Shown here piece by piece: positions 1 through 8,271 of a stretch of DNA of 64,000 bases. The DNA is from Halobacteriovorax sp. JY17 (GTDB lineage Bacteria > Bdellovibrionota > Bacteriovoracia > Bacteriovoracales > Bacteriovoracaceae). Both the position numbers and the translations under genes were made by a program. The DNA lies in NCBI RefSeq assembly GCF_002753895.1, contig NZ_NJER01000001.1, positions 1,426,910 to 1,490,909 on the forward strand, given 5' to 3'. Within the stretch, counting starts at the first letter, position 1, and each line of letters starts with the position of its first letter. The notes under the pieces were generated by a model. The model saw nothing but the letters and a program-made list of their open reading frames with translations. It made no database searches and had not been told where the DNA came from.

Positions 1-13
1 TCTAGATACTTCA

Positions 14-1054
14 TTAGTATTTCCATTTATTTGATATTTTAACGAGACTTAACATAATAGGAACTTCGATAAGAACTCCTACAACAGTTACAAGAGCAGC
101 TCCAGAGTTAATCCCAAACAAAACGATTGCAACAGCAACTGCAAGCTCGAAGAAGTTACTGGCCCCAATCATTGACCCTGGAGAAAGAATACAATGCGGA
201 AGATTCATTCTCTTTCCAATGAACCATGCGCAAAAGAAAATAAAGTAAGTCTGTATGGCTAAAGGTATCGCAATGAGAAGAATATCCACAGGATTTGAGA
301 TAATTTTATCACCTTGAAAAGCAAATAATAAAACAAGAGTTGTTAAAAGAGATGTGATGGAAAGTGGTCTCAGCTTCTTTAAGAAAACTTCATTGAACCA
401 CTCTTTACCAAAAGTCTTGTTCAGTACCTTATTTACAATAACTCCAAAAAATAGCGGAACAACGATGAAAATAATAACTGAAGCCGACAAAGTATCAAAT
501 GGAATGGCTATATTAGTTACTCCAAGAAGTAGTTTTACAATAGGAATAAAAGCGACAAGAAGAACTAAGTCATTAATTGAAACCTGAACTAAAGTGTACT
601 CAGGGTCTCCATCAGTTAAGTATGACCATACAAAAACCATAGCTGTACATGGAGCGGCACCTAGTAGTATGGCCCCCGCAATATATTCTTTGGCCATCGC
701 TGGAGAGATAAGTCCCATATACAATTTCTCAAAGAATATCCATGCAAAGAATGCCATAGTAAAAGGCTTAACGAGCCAATTTATAAATAAAGTAAGAAGA
801 AGACCTTTAGGGTTCTTTCCCACATTCTTAACAGAAGTAAAGTCAATTTGAACCATCATTGGAAAAATCATAAACCAAATCAGAATAGCGATAGGAATAT
901 TTACACTTGCAATACTCATTAGACTCAAGGACTCAACTGCCCCCTGAAAATTTCTACCGATAAGTATTCCTAAGACAATGCAAAGAATCACCCAAGTAGT
1001 AAGATGCTTTTCAAAGAAGTTGATACTTTTTTTATTTTCAATTTGATTATCCAT
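14..1054 (-). CDS. acr3: Arsenite efflux permease, ACR3 family
   Basis: Inner-membrane carrier that exports arsenite, the product of arsenate reduction. The 346-residue protein is highly hydrophobic, with about ten membrane segments, and has the ACR3/bile-acid-symporter layout, including the GAAPCTAMVFVWS segment that carries the conserved cysteine of the family. An ATG at 1081 is possible, but the ATG at 1054 (MDNQIENKK) follows a GAGGG ribosome-binding site and gives a normal family length. The start lies inside the last codons of arsC, so the two are translationally coupled in a merR-arsC-acr3 operon. Family assignment is firm; arsenite as substrate rests on family and neighbour. Confidence 0.93.
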   Translation of the reverse strand: MDNQIENKKSINFFEKHLTTWVILCIVLGILIGRNFQGAVESLSLMSIASVNIPIAILIWFMIFPMMVQIDFTSVKNVGKNPKGLLLTLFINWLVKPFTMAFFAWIFFEKLYMGLISPAMAKEYIAGAILLGAAPCTAMVFVWSYLTDGDPEYTLVQVSINDLVLLVAFIPIVKLLLGVTNIAIPFDTLSASVIIFIVVPLFFGVIVNKVLNKTFGKEWFNEVFLKKLRPLSITSLLTTLVLLFAFQGDKIISNPVDILLIAIPLAIQTYFIFFCAWFIGKRMNLPHCILSPGSMIGASNFFELAVAVAIVLFGINSGAALVTVVGVLIEVPIMLSLVKISNKWKY

Positions 1055-1469
1055 TAATATATCCCTCAATTCCTTCAACAAAACTCTTTATCTCATCTCT
1101 AACTCTTCTATATACAGAAAGAATCTCTTCCTCATCAGTTATCTCTTTTGTCAGGCGAGGGGGATCATCAAAACCAAAGTGAATAATTTTCCCTCCAGGA
1201 AAGTAGGGACAATTCTCATTTGCATCAGAACAAACAGTGAAGACGATATCCATTTTTACATCTTCAAATTCATCAACAGTATTTGAAATATGTCCTGAAA
1301 TATCAACTCCAGCTTCCTTCATGACACTAACGGCTCTAGGATTTAATCCATGCTTAACTGTTCCTGCGGAATAAAAATTAAATTTTTCTTTAGAAAATAA
1401 AGACTTCCCCCAACCTTCGGCCATTTGAGAACGACACGAATTACCAGTACATAGAAATAATATATTCAC
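1047..1469 (-). CDS. arsC: Arsenate reductase, low-molecular-weight phosphatase type
   Basis: Cytoplasmic reductase converting arsenate to arsenite for export by the next gene. It begins with the P-loop CTGNSCR, giving Cys7 and Arg13 as the CX5R nucleophile site, and has Cys80 and Cys87 in TVCSDANENCP. This is the three-cysteine relay of thioredoxin-coupled ArsC enzymes. Its 140 residues match the family. It lies 14 bp after the regulator and overlaps acr3. The alternative reading, a protein tyrosine phosphatase, is unlikely because the redox cysteine pair is present. Confidence 0.94.
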   Translation of the reverse strand: MNILFLCTGNSCRSQMAEGWGKSLFSKEKFNFYSAGTVKHGLNPRAVSVMKEAGVDISGHISNTVDEFEDVKMDIVFTVCSDANENCPYFPGGKIIHFGFDDPPRLTKEITDEEEILSVYRRVRDEIKSFVEGIEGYING

Positions 1470-1482
1470 TTCTCTTCTCCTA

Positions 1483-1878
1483 TTAAAAGCAATCTAAAAT
1501 TGGACACTCGCTAAGTGGAAGACTAGTATCTTCACAGCAGTCAGCGAGTCCCTTCAGGGATTTCTTCATCCTTTTTAAGTCTTTAATTTTTAAATCTATT
1601 TCTGCTATTTTTTGTTCAGCTCTCTCTAGAACATCGCTACACTTTGAAGCTTTTTTAATTCTAAGTGCGAGTAATTCTCCAATTTCAGCAAGAGAGAATC
1701 CCAACTCCTGTGCTCTCCTTATGAAGATCACTCTCTGAACATAGTCATCAGAATAAGTGCGAAAACTTCCAGTCTTTTGAGGTTGTTTAATGAGCTCTTT
1801 TCTCTCATAAAAGCGAATTGTCTCGATATTGACATTAGCCGCTTCAGCGAGTTTTCCAATAGTAAGTTTTTCTTTCAT
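1483..1878 (-). CDS. MerR-family metal regulator with mercury-type cysteines
   Basis: DNA-binding transcription factor controlling its own arsenic operon. The N-terminal winged helix (LTIGKLAEAANVNIETIRFY) and the LGFSLAEIGELL segment closely resemble mercury MerR. Numbered from ATG 1878, Cys80, Cys114/115 and Cys125 fall where mercury MerR has its three Hg ligands (82, 117, 126). ATG 1884 and GTG 1893 are in frame upstream, but GTG 1893 lies in the operator and ATG 1884 lies before the expected transcript start, so 1878 is preferred. No ribosome-binding site fits, suggesting a leaderless message. An ArsR-type repressor is absent. The inducer (Hg, As or another soft metal) cannot be read from sequence. 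Confidence 0.85.
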   Translation of the reverse strand: MKEKLTIGKLAEAANVNIETIRFYERKELIKQPQKTGSFRTYSDDYVQRVIFIRRAQELGFSLAEIGELLALRIKKASKCSDVLERAEQKIAEIDLKIKDLKRMKKSLKGLADCCEDTSLPLSECPILDCF

Positions 1879-1884
1879 AGACAT

Positions 1885-1916
1885 AGTATACACTCCGTAC
1901 CATAGTACGGAGTCAA
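1885..1916 (-). promoter_or_regulatory. MerR-type promoter with mer-like operator
   Basis: On the minus strand TTGACT (1916-1911) and TATACT (1890-1885) are separated by 20 bp, the over-long spacing typical of MerR-activated promoters. The spacer holds the dyad CCGTAC-N4-GTACGG, and the full inverted repeat ACTCCGTAC/GTACGGAGT spans 1892-1913. The inner dyad has the same form as the classic mercury-resistance operator. Transcription should start about at the regulator's ATG. Confidence 0.88.
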
Positions 1917-1943
1917 GTCTACATTATTTCTTTAGAATTGGGA

Positions 1944-2657
1944 CTATTTTCTTCTATTCCCCATGAGGCGAAGAATAGACAAGAAGAGGTTAATAAAGTC
2001 TAAGTATAGTGTTAAAGCGCCAAAGATAGTTTCCTTTCTATCCTCTTCACTTCCCTCATTACCTATAATATTTGAATCCTTTATCTTCTGAGTATCGTAG
2101 GCCGTTAGTCCAGAAAAAACAACGACACCACAAATACCGTAAATTTTACTAGCTCCAGAACTCATAAGACTTGGAAAGAACATTGAAAGAATTGCAAAAC
2201 CAATCATTCCCCAAAGGGCCATATGACAAAATGTTCCAATAGGGCCTAAGTCTCTTTTAGTAAAATATCCAAATGCACTTAATCCCGCAAATGAGAAGGC
2301 CGAAAGAATAAAGGCGGACTGAATACTTTCACTTGTATAGATCAAAAAGATTACCGAGAGAGTTAACCCCGTTAGTCCTGCATAGAGAAGATAAACAGAG
2401 GTAGCAGCAAAAGCGGAGATCGTTTTAATCTTAGCTGAAAGAAAGAAGACTGCTCCAAGTTGAGCAATTATTAGACCATAGAAAATGATTTTATTTCCTA
2501 CAATCATTTCAATTAATTCCCTAGACTGTGATACATAGTACGAAATAAATGAAGTGAGCAATATTCCAATGGTCATCCATCTATAAACACCACTCATAAA
2601 GCGGGCGTTCTCCTCACTTATACTTTGTTCAGTTCTATAAATATTAGCAGTATTCAA
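1944..2657 (-). CDS. Bax inhibitor-1/YccA family membrane protein
   Basis: Multi-pass inner-membrane protein of the BI-1/TMBIM family, members of which act as pH-gated calcium-leak channels or interact with FtsH. The 237 residues carry about seven hydrophobic segments and the family-type C-terminal part with SGLTAYDTQKIK and YLDFINLFLSILRLMG. The start is a TTG placed seven bases after a clear AGGAG, so a non-ATG start is the best choice. It begins 11 bp after the TPM/LemA cluster on the same strand and may be the end of that operon. Biological role is not known from sequence. Confidence 0.9.
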   Translation of the reverse strand: MNTANIYRTEQSISEENARFMSGVYRWMTIGILLTSFISYYVSQSRELIEMIVGNKIIFYGLIIAQLGAVFFLSAKIKTISAFAATSVYLLYAGLTGLTLSVIFLIYTSESIQSAFILSAFSFAGLSAFGYFTKRDLGPIGTFCHMALWGMIGFAILSMFFPSLMSSGASKIYGICGVVVFSGLTAYDTQKIKDSNIIGNEGSEEDRKETIFGALTLYLDFINLFLSILRLMGNRRK

Positions 2658-2668
2658 AACGAGCTCCT

Positions 2669-3286
2669 TTATAGGTCCGTAATAAGTTCATCTGTTATTT
2701 CATTTTTATCATCAGAAGCAATTGGAAATTTTTCGATTAACTCAGTTCCACACTCAGTAATTGCAACGCAAAGACCTTTAATAATCTCCCCTGTCTTAAT
2801 GTGAGCGATAAGGTCTGAAACAATTCTATCCCAATAATTTTCAGCAACAACGCTCGCTATTCCATTATCTGCCATAACTTCGACTCTCCTCTCTAGAAGA
2901 GAGACGTAAATCATAATGCCTGTTCTGTCTTTAGTCTTAGAAACATTACTTGAATGAAAAACCTCTAAAGCTCTTTGAAAAACTTCCTCTTGCATTTCAT
3001 TTTTAGTCGTAGCAAGTCTCTTTAGAAAAGGTATATATCCTAAGAGGTAGCCTAAAATCATTCCTGGAATTTGAACCCAAACGAGAGTAATTGAATCTTC
3101 AAAGTCATAGAAGTTATAAGTAAGAAGAGCAAAGAGAAATGCAAAAAAAAGAGCTAGTCTAAAGTGCGCTGCCGGATAGAAGTCTGACTTCGACAAAATG
3201 ACAGGCACGATTTCTCCCGATGTTTTAAGTTCAGCCTCGACAATTGCTTTTTTAATAAATGCTCTATCTTCATTTGATATTTTCAC
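2669..3286 (-). CDS. TPM-domain membrane protein
   Basis: TPM (TLP18.3/Psb32/MOLO-1) domain protein of about 205 residues. The N-terminal half begins with a short helix and GEIVPVILSKSDFYP, followed by two hydrophobic segments around residues 45-90, then the rest of the domain. The reading frame is open to a TTG at 3292, but GTG 3286 sits six bases after GGAGG and overlaps the stop of the preceding gene as TAGTG, so coupled translation from GTG is more likely. It is the second TPM protein of the cluster and lacks the glycine-rich tail. Function in this group is unknown; envelope maintenance is an inference. Confidence 0.8.
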   Translation of the reverse strand: MKISNEDRAFIKKAIVEAELKTSGEIVPVILSKSDFYPAAHFRLALFFAFLFALLTYNFYDFEDSITLVWVQIPGMILGYLLGYIPFLKRLATTKNEMQEEVFQRALEVFHSSNVSKTKDRTGIMIYVSLLERRVEVMADNGIASVVAENYWDRIVSDLIAHIKTGEIIKGLCVAITECGTELIEKFPIASDDKNEITDELITDL

Positions 3287-4035
3287 TACCAACCTCCACT
3301 TGCGCCACCGCCGGAGAATCCTCCGCCGCCGCCAAAACCGCCTCCGCCAAAACCGCCTCCGCCACCAAAGCCTCCTCCTCTGGAGCCTCCGTAACTAGAG
3401 CTTCTTCCGCCTCCCATCGCACTTCCTATCAACATGGCAGCAAGGAATCCTCCCCCACCACCTCGGCCTCCACGACCAAAGATGCTAGCGAGAATAATAA
3501 TGATGAGAAGACTAAGAAAGGAGAATCCCCCTTGAGACTTATGTCCACGAACACGAGGAGTATTTCTAAGCTCTCCACCTGTATGCTTTACGATCTGACT
3601 GACACCAAGAATTATTCCTGATTGATAATCATTTTTCTTGAAGTACTGAGACATTGATCTAATAATTCTTCCAGAAGTAATATCAGGGAGTGAACCTTCA
3701 AGTCCTTGTCCTACTTCTATTCTAATTTTTCTATCTTTTAGAGAAACCAGTAAGAGAACTCCATTATCTGATTTCGCCTGTCCTAACTTCCACTGATCAG
3801 CAACTTTAATGGCATAACTCTCAATAGGCTCACCTTCCAGAGAATCCACAGTCAAAATAGCAATTTCATTCGTTGTTTGCTTTTTGATATCTTCAAGAGC
3901 ATACGTAAGTGCCGAAACAGCTTCCCTCGACAGAAGACCTGCTTCATCAACTACAGGTCTTAATCTTGGAACTTCTTTTGAAAAAGTATTTAAAGTTAGA
4001 ATTGAAAATAATAAAATTTTAATTATTTTCAACAT
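3286..4035 (-). CDS. YgcG-like TPM-domain protein with glycine-rich tail
   Basis: Secreted or membrane-anchored TPM-domain protein. Residues 1-19 form a signal peptide, residues about 25-150 the TPM domain (RPVVDEAGLLS, NEIAILTVDSLEG, NGVLLLVSLKDRKIRIEVGQGLEGSLPD), then a membrane segment near residues 172-187 and a glycine/serine-rich tail ending in SGGGASGGW. This is the standard YgcG architecture. It follows lemA with no gap, a pairing seen in many bacteria, which suggests a shared envelope function. The glycine-rich stretch makes misleading open frames on the opposite strand. Confidence 0.88.
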   Translation of the reverse strand: MLKIIKILLFSILTLNTFSKEVPRLRPVVDEAGLLSREAVSALTYALEDIKKQTTNEIAILTVDSLEGEPIESYAIKVADQWKLGQAKSDNGVLLLVSLKDRKIRIEVGQGLEGSLPDITSGRIIRSMSQYFKKNDYQSGIILGVSQIVKHTGGELRNTPRVRGHKSQGGFSFLSLLIIIILASIFGRGGRGGGGGFLAAMLIGSAMGGGRSSSYGGSRGGGFGGGGGFGGGGFGGGGGFSGGGASGGW

Positions 4036-4611
4036 CTAGAACTTCACCTTTGGAGCTTCTTGCGCTTCCTTAAGATTCTCGACTTCAAATTGTGGCTTTT
4101 TCTCATGCTTTAAAAATATTGAGTTATACCAAGATGTTGGAGGTACAGTGATTAAATTGTTAAAGGCCTTAATAGATTGGATATATCTATTTCTGGCAAC
4201 AGTAATTCTATTTTCAGTACCTTCAAGCTGAACTTGTAGGTCTCTAAAGTTTGCGTTCGCCTTTAAATCAGGATACTTCTCAACAACAACCATTAGTCTT
4301 CCAAGAGCAGATGAAAGTCCACTCTGTGCTTTAGAGAATTTCCCAAGAGTTTCAGTGTTTAGCTTATCTGCGCTAACATTTACAGAAGTCGCTTTTGCTC
4401 TTGCTTCTACAACGGCCTGTAGAGTGTCTTTCTCATGACTAGCATAACCTTTCACTGTAGAAACTAGATTTGGAATTAAATCACTTCTTCTCTTATATTG
4501 GTTTTGAACCTCAGCCCACTGTGCATCAACTTCATTGAGAGCTGTTGGAATACTTTGCATTCCACATGATGTAAGCAAGAGCATGATAAAACCTAAACTT
4601 AATATTTTCAT
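4036..4611 (-). CDS. lemA: LemA family lipoprotein
   Basis: LemA-family protein of 191 residues. The start MKILSLGFIMLLLTSC is a lipoprotein signal peptide with the acceptor cysteine at residue 16, so it should be lipid-anchored. The family signature VDAQWAEVQNQYKRRSDLIPNLVSTVKGYASHE follows directly, then a helical bundle and the C-terminal NLITVPPTSWYNSIF motif. It is the first gene of the lemA-TPM-TPM cluster. Molecular function of LemA proteins is not established. Confidence 0.9.
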   Translation of the reverse strand: MKILSLGFIMLLLTSCGMQSIPTALNEVDAQWAEVQNQYKRRSDLIPNLVSTVKGYASHEKDTLQAVVEARAKATSVNVSADKLNTETLGKFSKAQSGLSSALGRLMVVVEKYPDLKANANFRDLQVQLEGTENRITVARNRYIQSIKAFNNLITVPPTSWYNSIFLKHEKKPQFEVENLKEAQEAPKVKF

Positions 4612-4631
4612 TTATTCTCCTATAGAATTTA

Positions 4632-5075
4632 TTATTTTATACCAATATAAACTTCGACTTTATTTGTGCCGATGTATTTTTCAAAATCAGTGAGATATTC
4701 TCTATTATAGCTGCATTCACTTTTTGAGAAAAAAGACCAAATCTCTTGCCAAGCCTCGATAACTGCACCGGGCATTTCGCCTTCTTTTGAAAAGACCATA
4801 TACTTTCCTTTCTCAGTAGACACTTTAGAGAGTTCACTACCTACATTTTCAAAAGTAGACCCTGCTAAAACATTAAACTCTCCTGTCGCGTCAGACTCAT
4901 AAGAATAATAAACTCCGTAAACACTTGAATTAGAATTTAAGTGTTTTGCATTTTCATTATAGAAACGCTCCCAAAGACTTCCAATTTTAGCAGTTAAAGG
5001 ATCCATCTCATTAGAGTTTCTTGTTCTCACAGAAATACCTTTCAACTGAATACTTTCTAATTGCACTATTTCCAT
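4632..5075 (-). CDS. GyrI-like effector-binding domain protein
   Basis: Stand-alone small-molecule-binding domain of the GyrI/AraC effector-binding (SHV2) fold, 147 residues. Visible features are the start VQLESIQLKGISVRTRN, the YGVYYSYESDATGEFNVLAGSTF centre and the C-terminal EVYIGIK strand. No DNA-binding domain is attached. It is 20 bp upstream of lemA and 13 bp downstream of yebC, so it may be co-transcribed with either. Ligand unknown. Confidence 0.8.
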   Translation of the reverse strand: MEIVQLESIQLKGISVRTRNSNEMDPLTAKIGSLWERFYNENAKHLNSNSSVYGVYYSYESDATGEFNVLAGSTFENVGSELSKVSTEKGKYMVFSKEGEMPGAVIEAWQEIWSFFSKSECSYNREYLTDFEKYIGTNKVEVYIGIK

Positions 5076-5088
5076 GAAGCCTCAGCCT

Positions 5089-5820
5089 TTATAGATCATT
5101 AAAGTGTTCGCTAAATTGAATATTATGATAAACAGTTACAACGTCATCATCTGCTTCCAGCTTTTCAATTAATTTCATATTACTAAGATAAGACTCATCT
5201 GAAATCTCTTTAAAAGTCGTTGGAATTTGCTGAAGACCAGCTTCCTCTGGTTCTAGTTTCATTTCTTCTAATTTCTTAGAGATTGATCCAAAAACTTCCA
5301 TCGGCCCACTAACCTCAAAAATACCATCTTCAAGCTCTATTTCTTCCGCACCACAATCAATCATCTCTAGTGTAAACTCATCTTCATCTAAATCCCCTTG
5401 AGGAACTTCAAAGACAGCTTTTCGAGTGAAGATAAATTGTAATGTTCCTGTCGTACCAAGTGAACCTCCGGCCTTATTGAAGTATGAGCGCACATTGGCA
5501 ACAGTTCTCGTTGTATTATTTGTTGAAGTCTCAACAAAGATTGCAACGCCGTCTAACCCATAACCTTCATAGGTTACTTCTTCAAAACCATCGTCATCAC
5601 CACCAAGACCTTTTTTAATTGCTCTATCAATATTGTCTTTTGGAACATTATTCTTCTTACATTTTTCAAGTGCAATTCTTAGTAGGAAGTTTGTACTGGC
5701 ATCATCACCACCAGATTTAACGGCCTTTTGAACTTCAAAAAGAATTTTCGTATATATTTGTCCTCTTAACTTATCAGCTGCGCCTTTCTTCTTTTCAATA
5801 TTGGCCCATTTTCTTCCCAT
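5089..5820 (-). CDS. yebC: YebC/PmpR family protein
   Basis: Cytoplasmic YebC/PmpR-family protein (243 residues), described in other bacteria as a transcriptional regulator or as a factor relieving ribosome stalling. It starts with MGRKWANIEKKKGAADKLRG, followed by FLLRIALEKCKKNNVPKDNIDRAIKKG and the central YEGYGLDGVAIFVETSTNNTTRT motif, all family hallmarks. Length is normal. No ruvC/ruvA genes, its common neighbours, lie nearby. Confidence 0.95.
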   Translation of the reverse strand: MGRKWANIEKKKGAADKLRGQIYTKILFEVQKAVKSGGDDASTNFLLRIALEKCKKNNVPKDNIDRAIKKGLGGDDDGFEEVTYEGYGLDGVAIFVETSTNNTTRTVANVRSYFNKAGGSLGTTGTLQFIFTRKAVFEVPQGDLDEDEFTLEMIDCGAEEIELEDGIFEVSGPMEVFGSISKKLEEMKLEPEEAGLQQIPTTFKEISDESYLSNMKLIEKLEADDDVVTVYHNIQFSEHFNDL

Positions 5821-5902
5821 AAATCCTCTTGGTAAATTTAAATAATATATTGTTAATTAATATCATATCAGTAAGTGATAGAGAAATTTTAGTCTCTATT
5901 TA

Positions 5903-6454
5903 CTATAGCAATCGCATCGCATCATCTTTCTTTATTCTATAGAGAACATGCCTTTTTAATTTGTCTCCATCATCAACCATTGGATGATCAAAATCTCCCC
6001 CGAGGTCTCGCTTCATTCCAATTTTTTCCATAACTCTTATTGAAGGTTTATTTAATTTAGAAGTAAAGGAGACTACTTCCTCAAGCCCCAGTTCTGTAAA
6101 AGCAAACTCTATCACTGACCTAGCCCCCTCAGTTGCGTAGCCTTTTCCCCAGAAGTCTCTATAAATTCTCCAACCAATCTCTGTACATGGCGTGAAAGGA
6201 GTTTCATAAGCAGGTCTACCAAGGCCAATAAAACCGATAAATTCCCCAGTTTCTTTCACTTCAACAGCAAGTAGTCCAATATCATCTTGCTTAATTCTCT
6301 CGCGCTCCCTCTCTATTAATTTTTCACTTACTTCTCTTCCATAAGTTGAAGGAAAGAACTTCATCGTTTCAGTATCTAAATTTAATTGAATGAAGGGCTC
6401 TATATCAGAGTTCTTCCACTGTCTTAAAATCAATCTCTCTGTCTCTATAATCAT
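5903..6454 (-). CDS. GNAT-family N-acetyltransferase (RimJ/RimL type)
   Basis: Acetyl-CoA-dependent acetyltransferase of about 183 residues. It begins IIETERLILRQWKNSDIEPF, carries the acetyl-CoA loop WGKGYATEGARSVIEFAF and then GLEEVVSFTSKLNKPSIRVMEKIGM, the pattern of RimJ/RimL-like enzymes. The frame is open to 6493, but the ATG at 6454 has AGAGGTG six bases upstream and is chosen. The gene diverges from the ClC gene with only about 75 bp between starts. Substrate unknown. Confidence 0.9.
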   Translation of the reverse strand: MIIETERLILRQWKNSDIEPFIQLNLDTETMKFFPSTYGREVSEKLIERERERIKQDDIGLLAVEVKETGEFIGFIGLGRPAYETPFTPCTEIGWRIYRDFWGKGYATEGARSVIEFAFTELGLEEVVSFTSKLNKPSIRVMEKIGMKRDLGGDFDHPMVDDGDKLKRHVLYRIKKDDAMRLL

Positions 6455-6529
6455 CACTTCACCTCTAATGCTCTCCGCGTCGAAACGGTGCAAAATTACA
6501 TTCTCTTATTATTCAACTACATTGCGCAA

Positions 6530-7810
6530 ATGAAAACATTTCTTAAAAAACTTTTTCCTGCTTCTTGGAAGCTTGTACTACTTTCTATTGCCTTAGGAAT
6601 TCTCATGTTCTTTGCTGCAGAATTCTTACTTGCTTTAATTAGAGCAATTTCCAATTTAACTTTCTTTGGAGAGATTGATTTACACTCTAATGAACTCCCT
6701 CATGCTGGAAGTTATCTGATACTTATTATACCTCTTATAGGGGCCCTATCCCTCGGTTTAATGGCCAGATATTTAGACCATGGAATCAGAGGTCATGGAA
6801 TACCGGAAGTCATAGAGAGAATAGAATCTCACAAATCGAATATTCCTTTCAAGCTTCTTTGGCTTAGACCAATCGCCTGTGCCATCTCTATTGGAACCGG
6901 TGGTCCATACGGAGCAGAAGGTCCTGTCATAGGAATGGGCGGAGCCTTTGGATCTTTCATCGGACGACTATTTAAATTAAAAGAGACCGAGAAAAAAATC
7001 CTCTTGGCCGCTGGCGCGGCTGCTGGAATTTCTGCAGTCTTTGGAGTTCCTGTTGGTGCAGTATTTCTAGTGTCAGAATTATTTACCAGAAACCAAAATA
7101 TTAAAAACCTCTTTCCAATAGCAATCGCTTCACTCTTCGCTTATATCGCAAGAGTAATCTTTATGGGAGAAAAGCCTCTCTTTCACATAAATTTTGAAGC
7201 CTTTCATTTAACCCCAGAAGTACTTGGAGCTTTTGGAATTGTTGCCATTATCCTAGGAGTAACTGCAGCCCTTTCAATTTATGCAGTGGAGTTCTTCGAA
7301 GATTGCTATGAAAAACTTCCCGTGCACTGGATGTGGTGGCCGATGATTGGAGTTCTCCCTCTTGTAGTATTCGCATTCTTTTATCCAGATATTCTAGGAC
7401 CTAGCTACGAACTTCTTCAATCTCTTTTTGAAATACAAGACAGCTATTCTCTAATTATAAAACTAGCAATAATAAAAGGAGTTGTGTGGGCCTTCGCAGT
7501 TAGTTCAAGAACGACTTCAGGAACACTCGCACCACTACTTATTTTTGGAGCAGGAGTTGGGCTACTCAGCTTTACACAAATTGCCCCTCTTCTAGGTATC
7601 TCACCAGATATCTATCCTGTAGCGGCACTTATCGGAGCAGGTGCTTATTTTGGAGCGATTTCAGGCGCTCCAGTTTCCTCCGCTCTTATAGTTCTTGAAA
7701 TGACAGGATCATTATCATTACTGCCTGTTAGCTTTGGAACATGCCTTACCGCCGTTCTAGTCACGAAGGCCCTTGTATCAAAAAGTATCATGCAAACGGA
7801 GTACTCTTAA
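6530..7810 (+). CDS. clcA: ClC-family chloride channel or H+/Cl- antiporter
   Basis: Integral membrane anion transporter of about 426 residues. The three ion-path motifs are visible: RGHGIPEV (usual GSGIP), GPYGAEGPVIGMGGAFGS with the gating glutamate, and TSGTLAPLLIFGAGVG (GxFAP-like). No cytoplasmic CBS domains follow, as in short prokaryotic ClC proteins. A GTG at 6488 would add 14 residues, but the ATG at 6530 gives MKTFLKKLFP, a typical amphipathic start; neither has a good ribosome-binding site. It ends in a terminator. Whether it is a channel or an exchanger cannot be settled by eye. Confidence 0.9.
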   Translation: MKTFLKKLFPASWKLVLLSIALGILMFFAAEFLLALIRAISNLTFFGEIDLHSNELPHAGSYLILIIPLIGALSLGLMARYLDHGIRGHGIPEVIERIESHKSNIPFKLLWLRPIACAISIGTGGPYGAEGPVIGMGGAFGSFIGRLFKLKETEKKILLAAGAAAGISAVFGVPVGAVFLVSELFTRNQNIKNLFPIAIASLFAYIARVIFMGEKPLFHINFEAFHLTPEVLGAFGIVAIILGVTAALSIYAVEFFEDCYEKLPVHWMWWPMIGVLPLVVFAFFYPDILGPSYELLQSLFEIQDSYSLIIKLAIIKGVVWAFAVSSRTTSGTLAPLLIFGAGVGLLSFTQIAPLLGISPDIYPVAALIGAGAYFGAISGAPVSSALIVLEMTGSLSLLPVSFGTCLTAVLVTKALVSKSIMQTEYS

Positions 7811-7829
7811 CAGGTACTCTTTTTTTTTA
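7799..7829 (+). terminator. Rho-independent terminator of the ClC gene
   Basis: GAGTAC (7799-7804) pairs with GTACTC (7814-7819) across a nine-base loop and runs into an unbroken T-tract. The ClC stop codon lies in the loop, so coding sequence and terminator overlap. Confidence 0.8.
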
Positions 7830-7983
7830 TCTAAAATTATGCTACTATGTTTTTACTATGAATAAATAATCACTCCCCCTATATTTTCCCCTAAAAATTC
7901 AACTTAACTCTGAGGTGATTATCATGAATACACTTATCTACTAATTAAATTCATTTATTCCATTTAAATTTGTAGAGGTATTC

Positions 7984-8268
7984 ATGAGAATATTTACCAT
8001 TGTCATCATTGGTGCGCTTAACTATGTACTTTTTGACTTAAAACACTCAAGAAGAAACTTTTCTTTAAGAAGTTCTTCCACAACTTCCTCTATTACTTAT
8101 GAAGATAGAAAGAAGAAAATTAAAGAACTTCAAAGAAAGTATAAGAATAGAAAATTTAAAAAGAGAAAATTTTATGTGAGAAAAGATCTTAAATTAAAGG
8201 GCTCAAACCCTAAGGCCAAGAGATTTACAAATCAAAAGGCCTTAAGAAGAATGTATAGGAATTCCTAA
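7984..8268 (+). CDS. Small strongly basic protein with N-terminal hydrophobic segment
   Basis: Unrecognised 94-residue protein. Residues 3-17 (IFTIVIIGALNYVLF) form a hydrophobic segment that could be a signal anchor; residues 50-94 are dominated by Lys and Arg (KKIKELQRKYKNRKFKKRKF), a charge suited to nucleic acid, phospholipid or peptidoglycan contact. A TAGAGGT ribosome-binding site supports the ATG. It stands alone between the ClC terminator and a convergent gene. No function can be assigned. Confidence 0.65.
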   Translation: MRIFTIVIIGALNYVLFDLKHSRRNFSLRSSSTTSSITYEDRKKKIKELQRKYKNRKFKKRKFYVRKDLKLKGSNPKAKRFTNQKALRRMYRNS

Positions 8269-8271
8269 TTC

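Noticed and set aside
3259-3621. Long open frames on the plus strand across the YgcG-like gene
   Set aside because: They are antisense to a glycine-rich tail whose GC-rich repeats remove stops. The Ala/Ser/Thr-rich translation has no domain, and the minus-strand gene is well supported.
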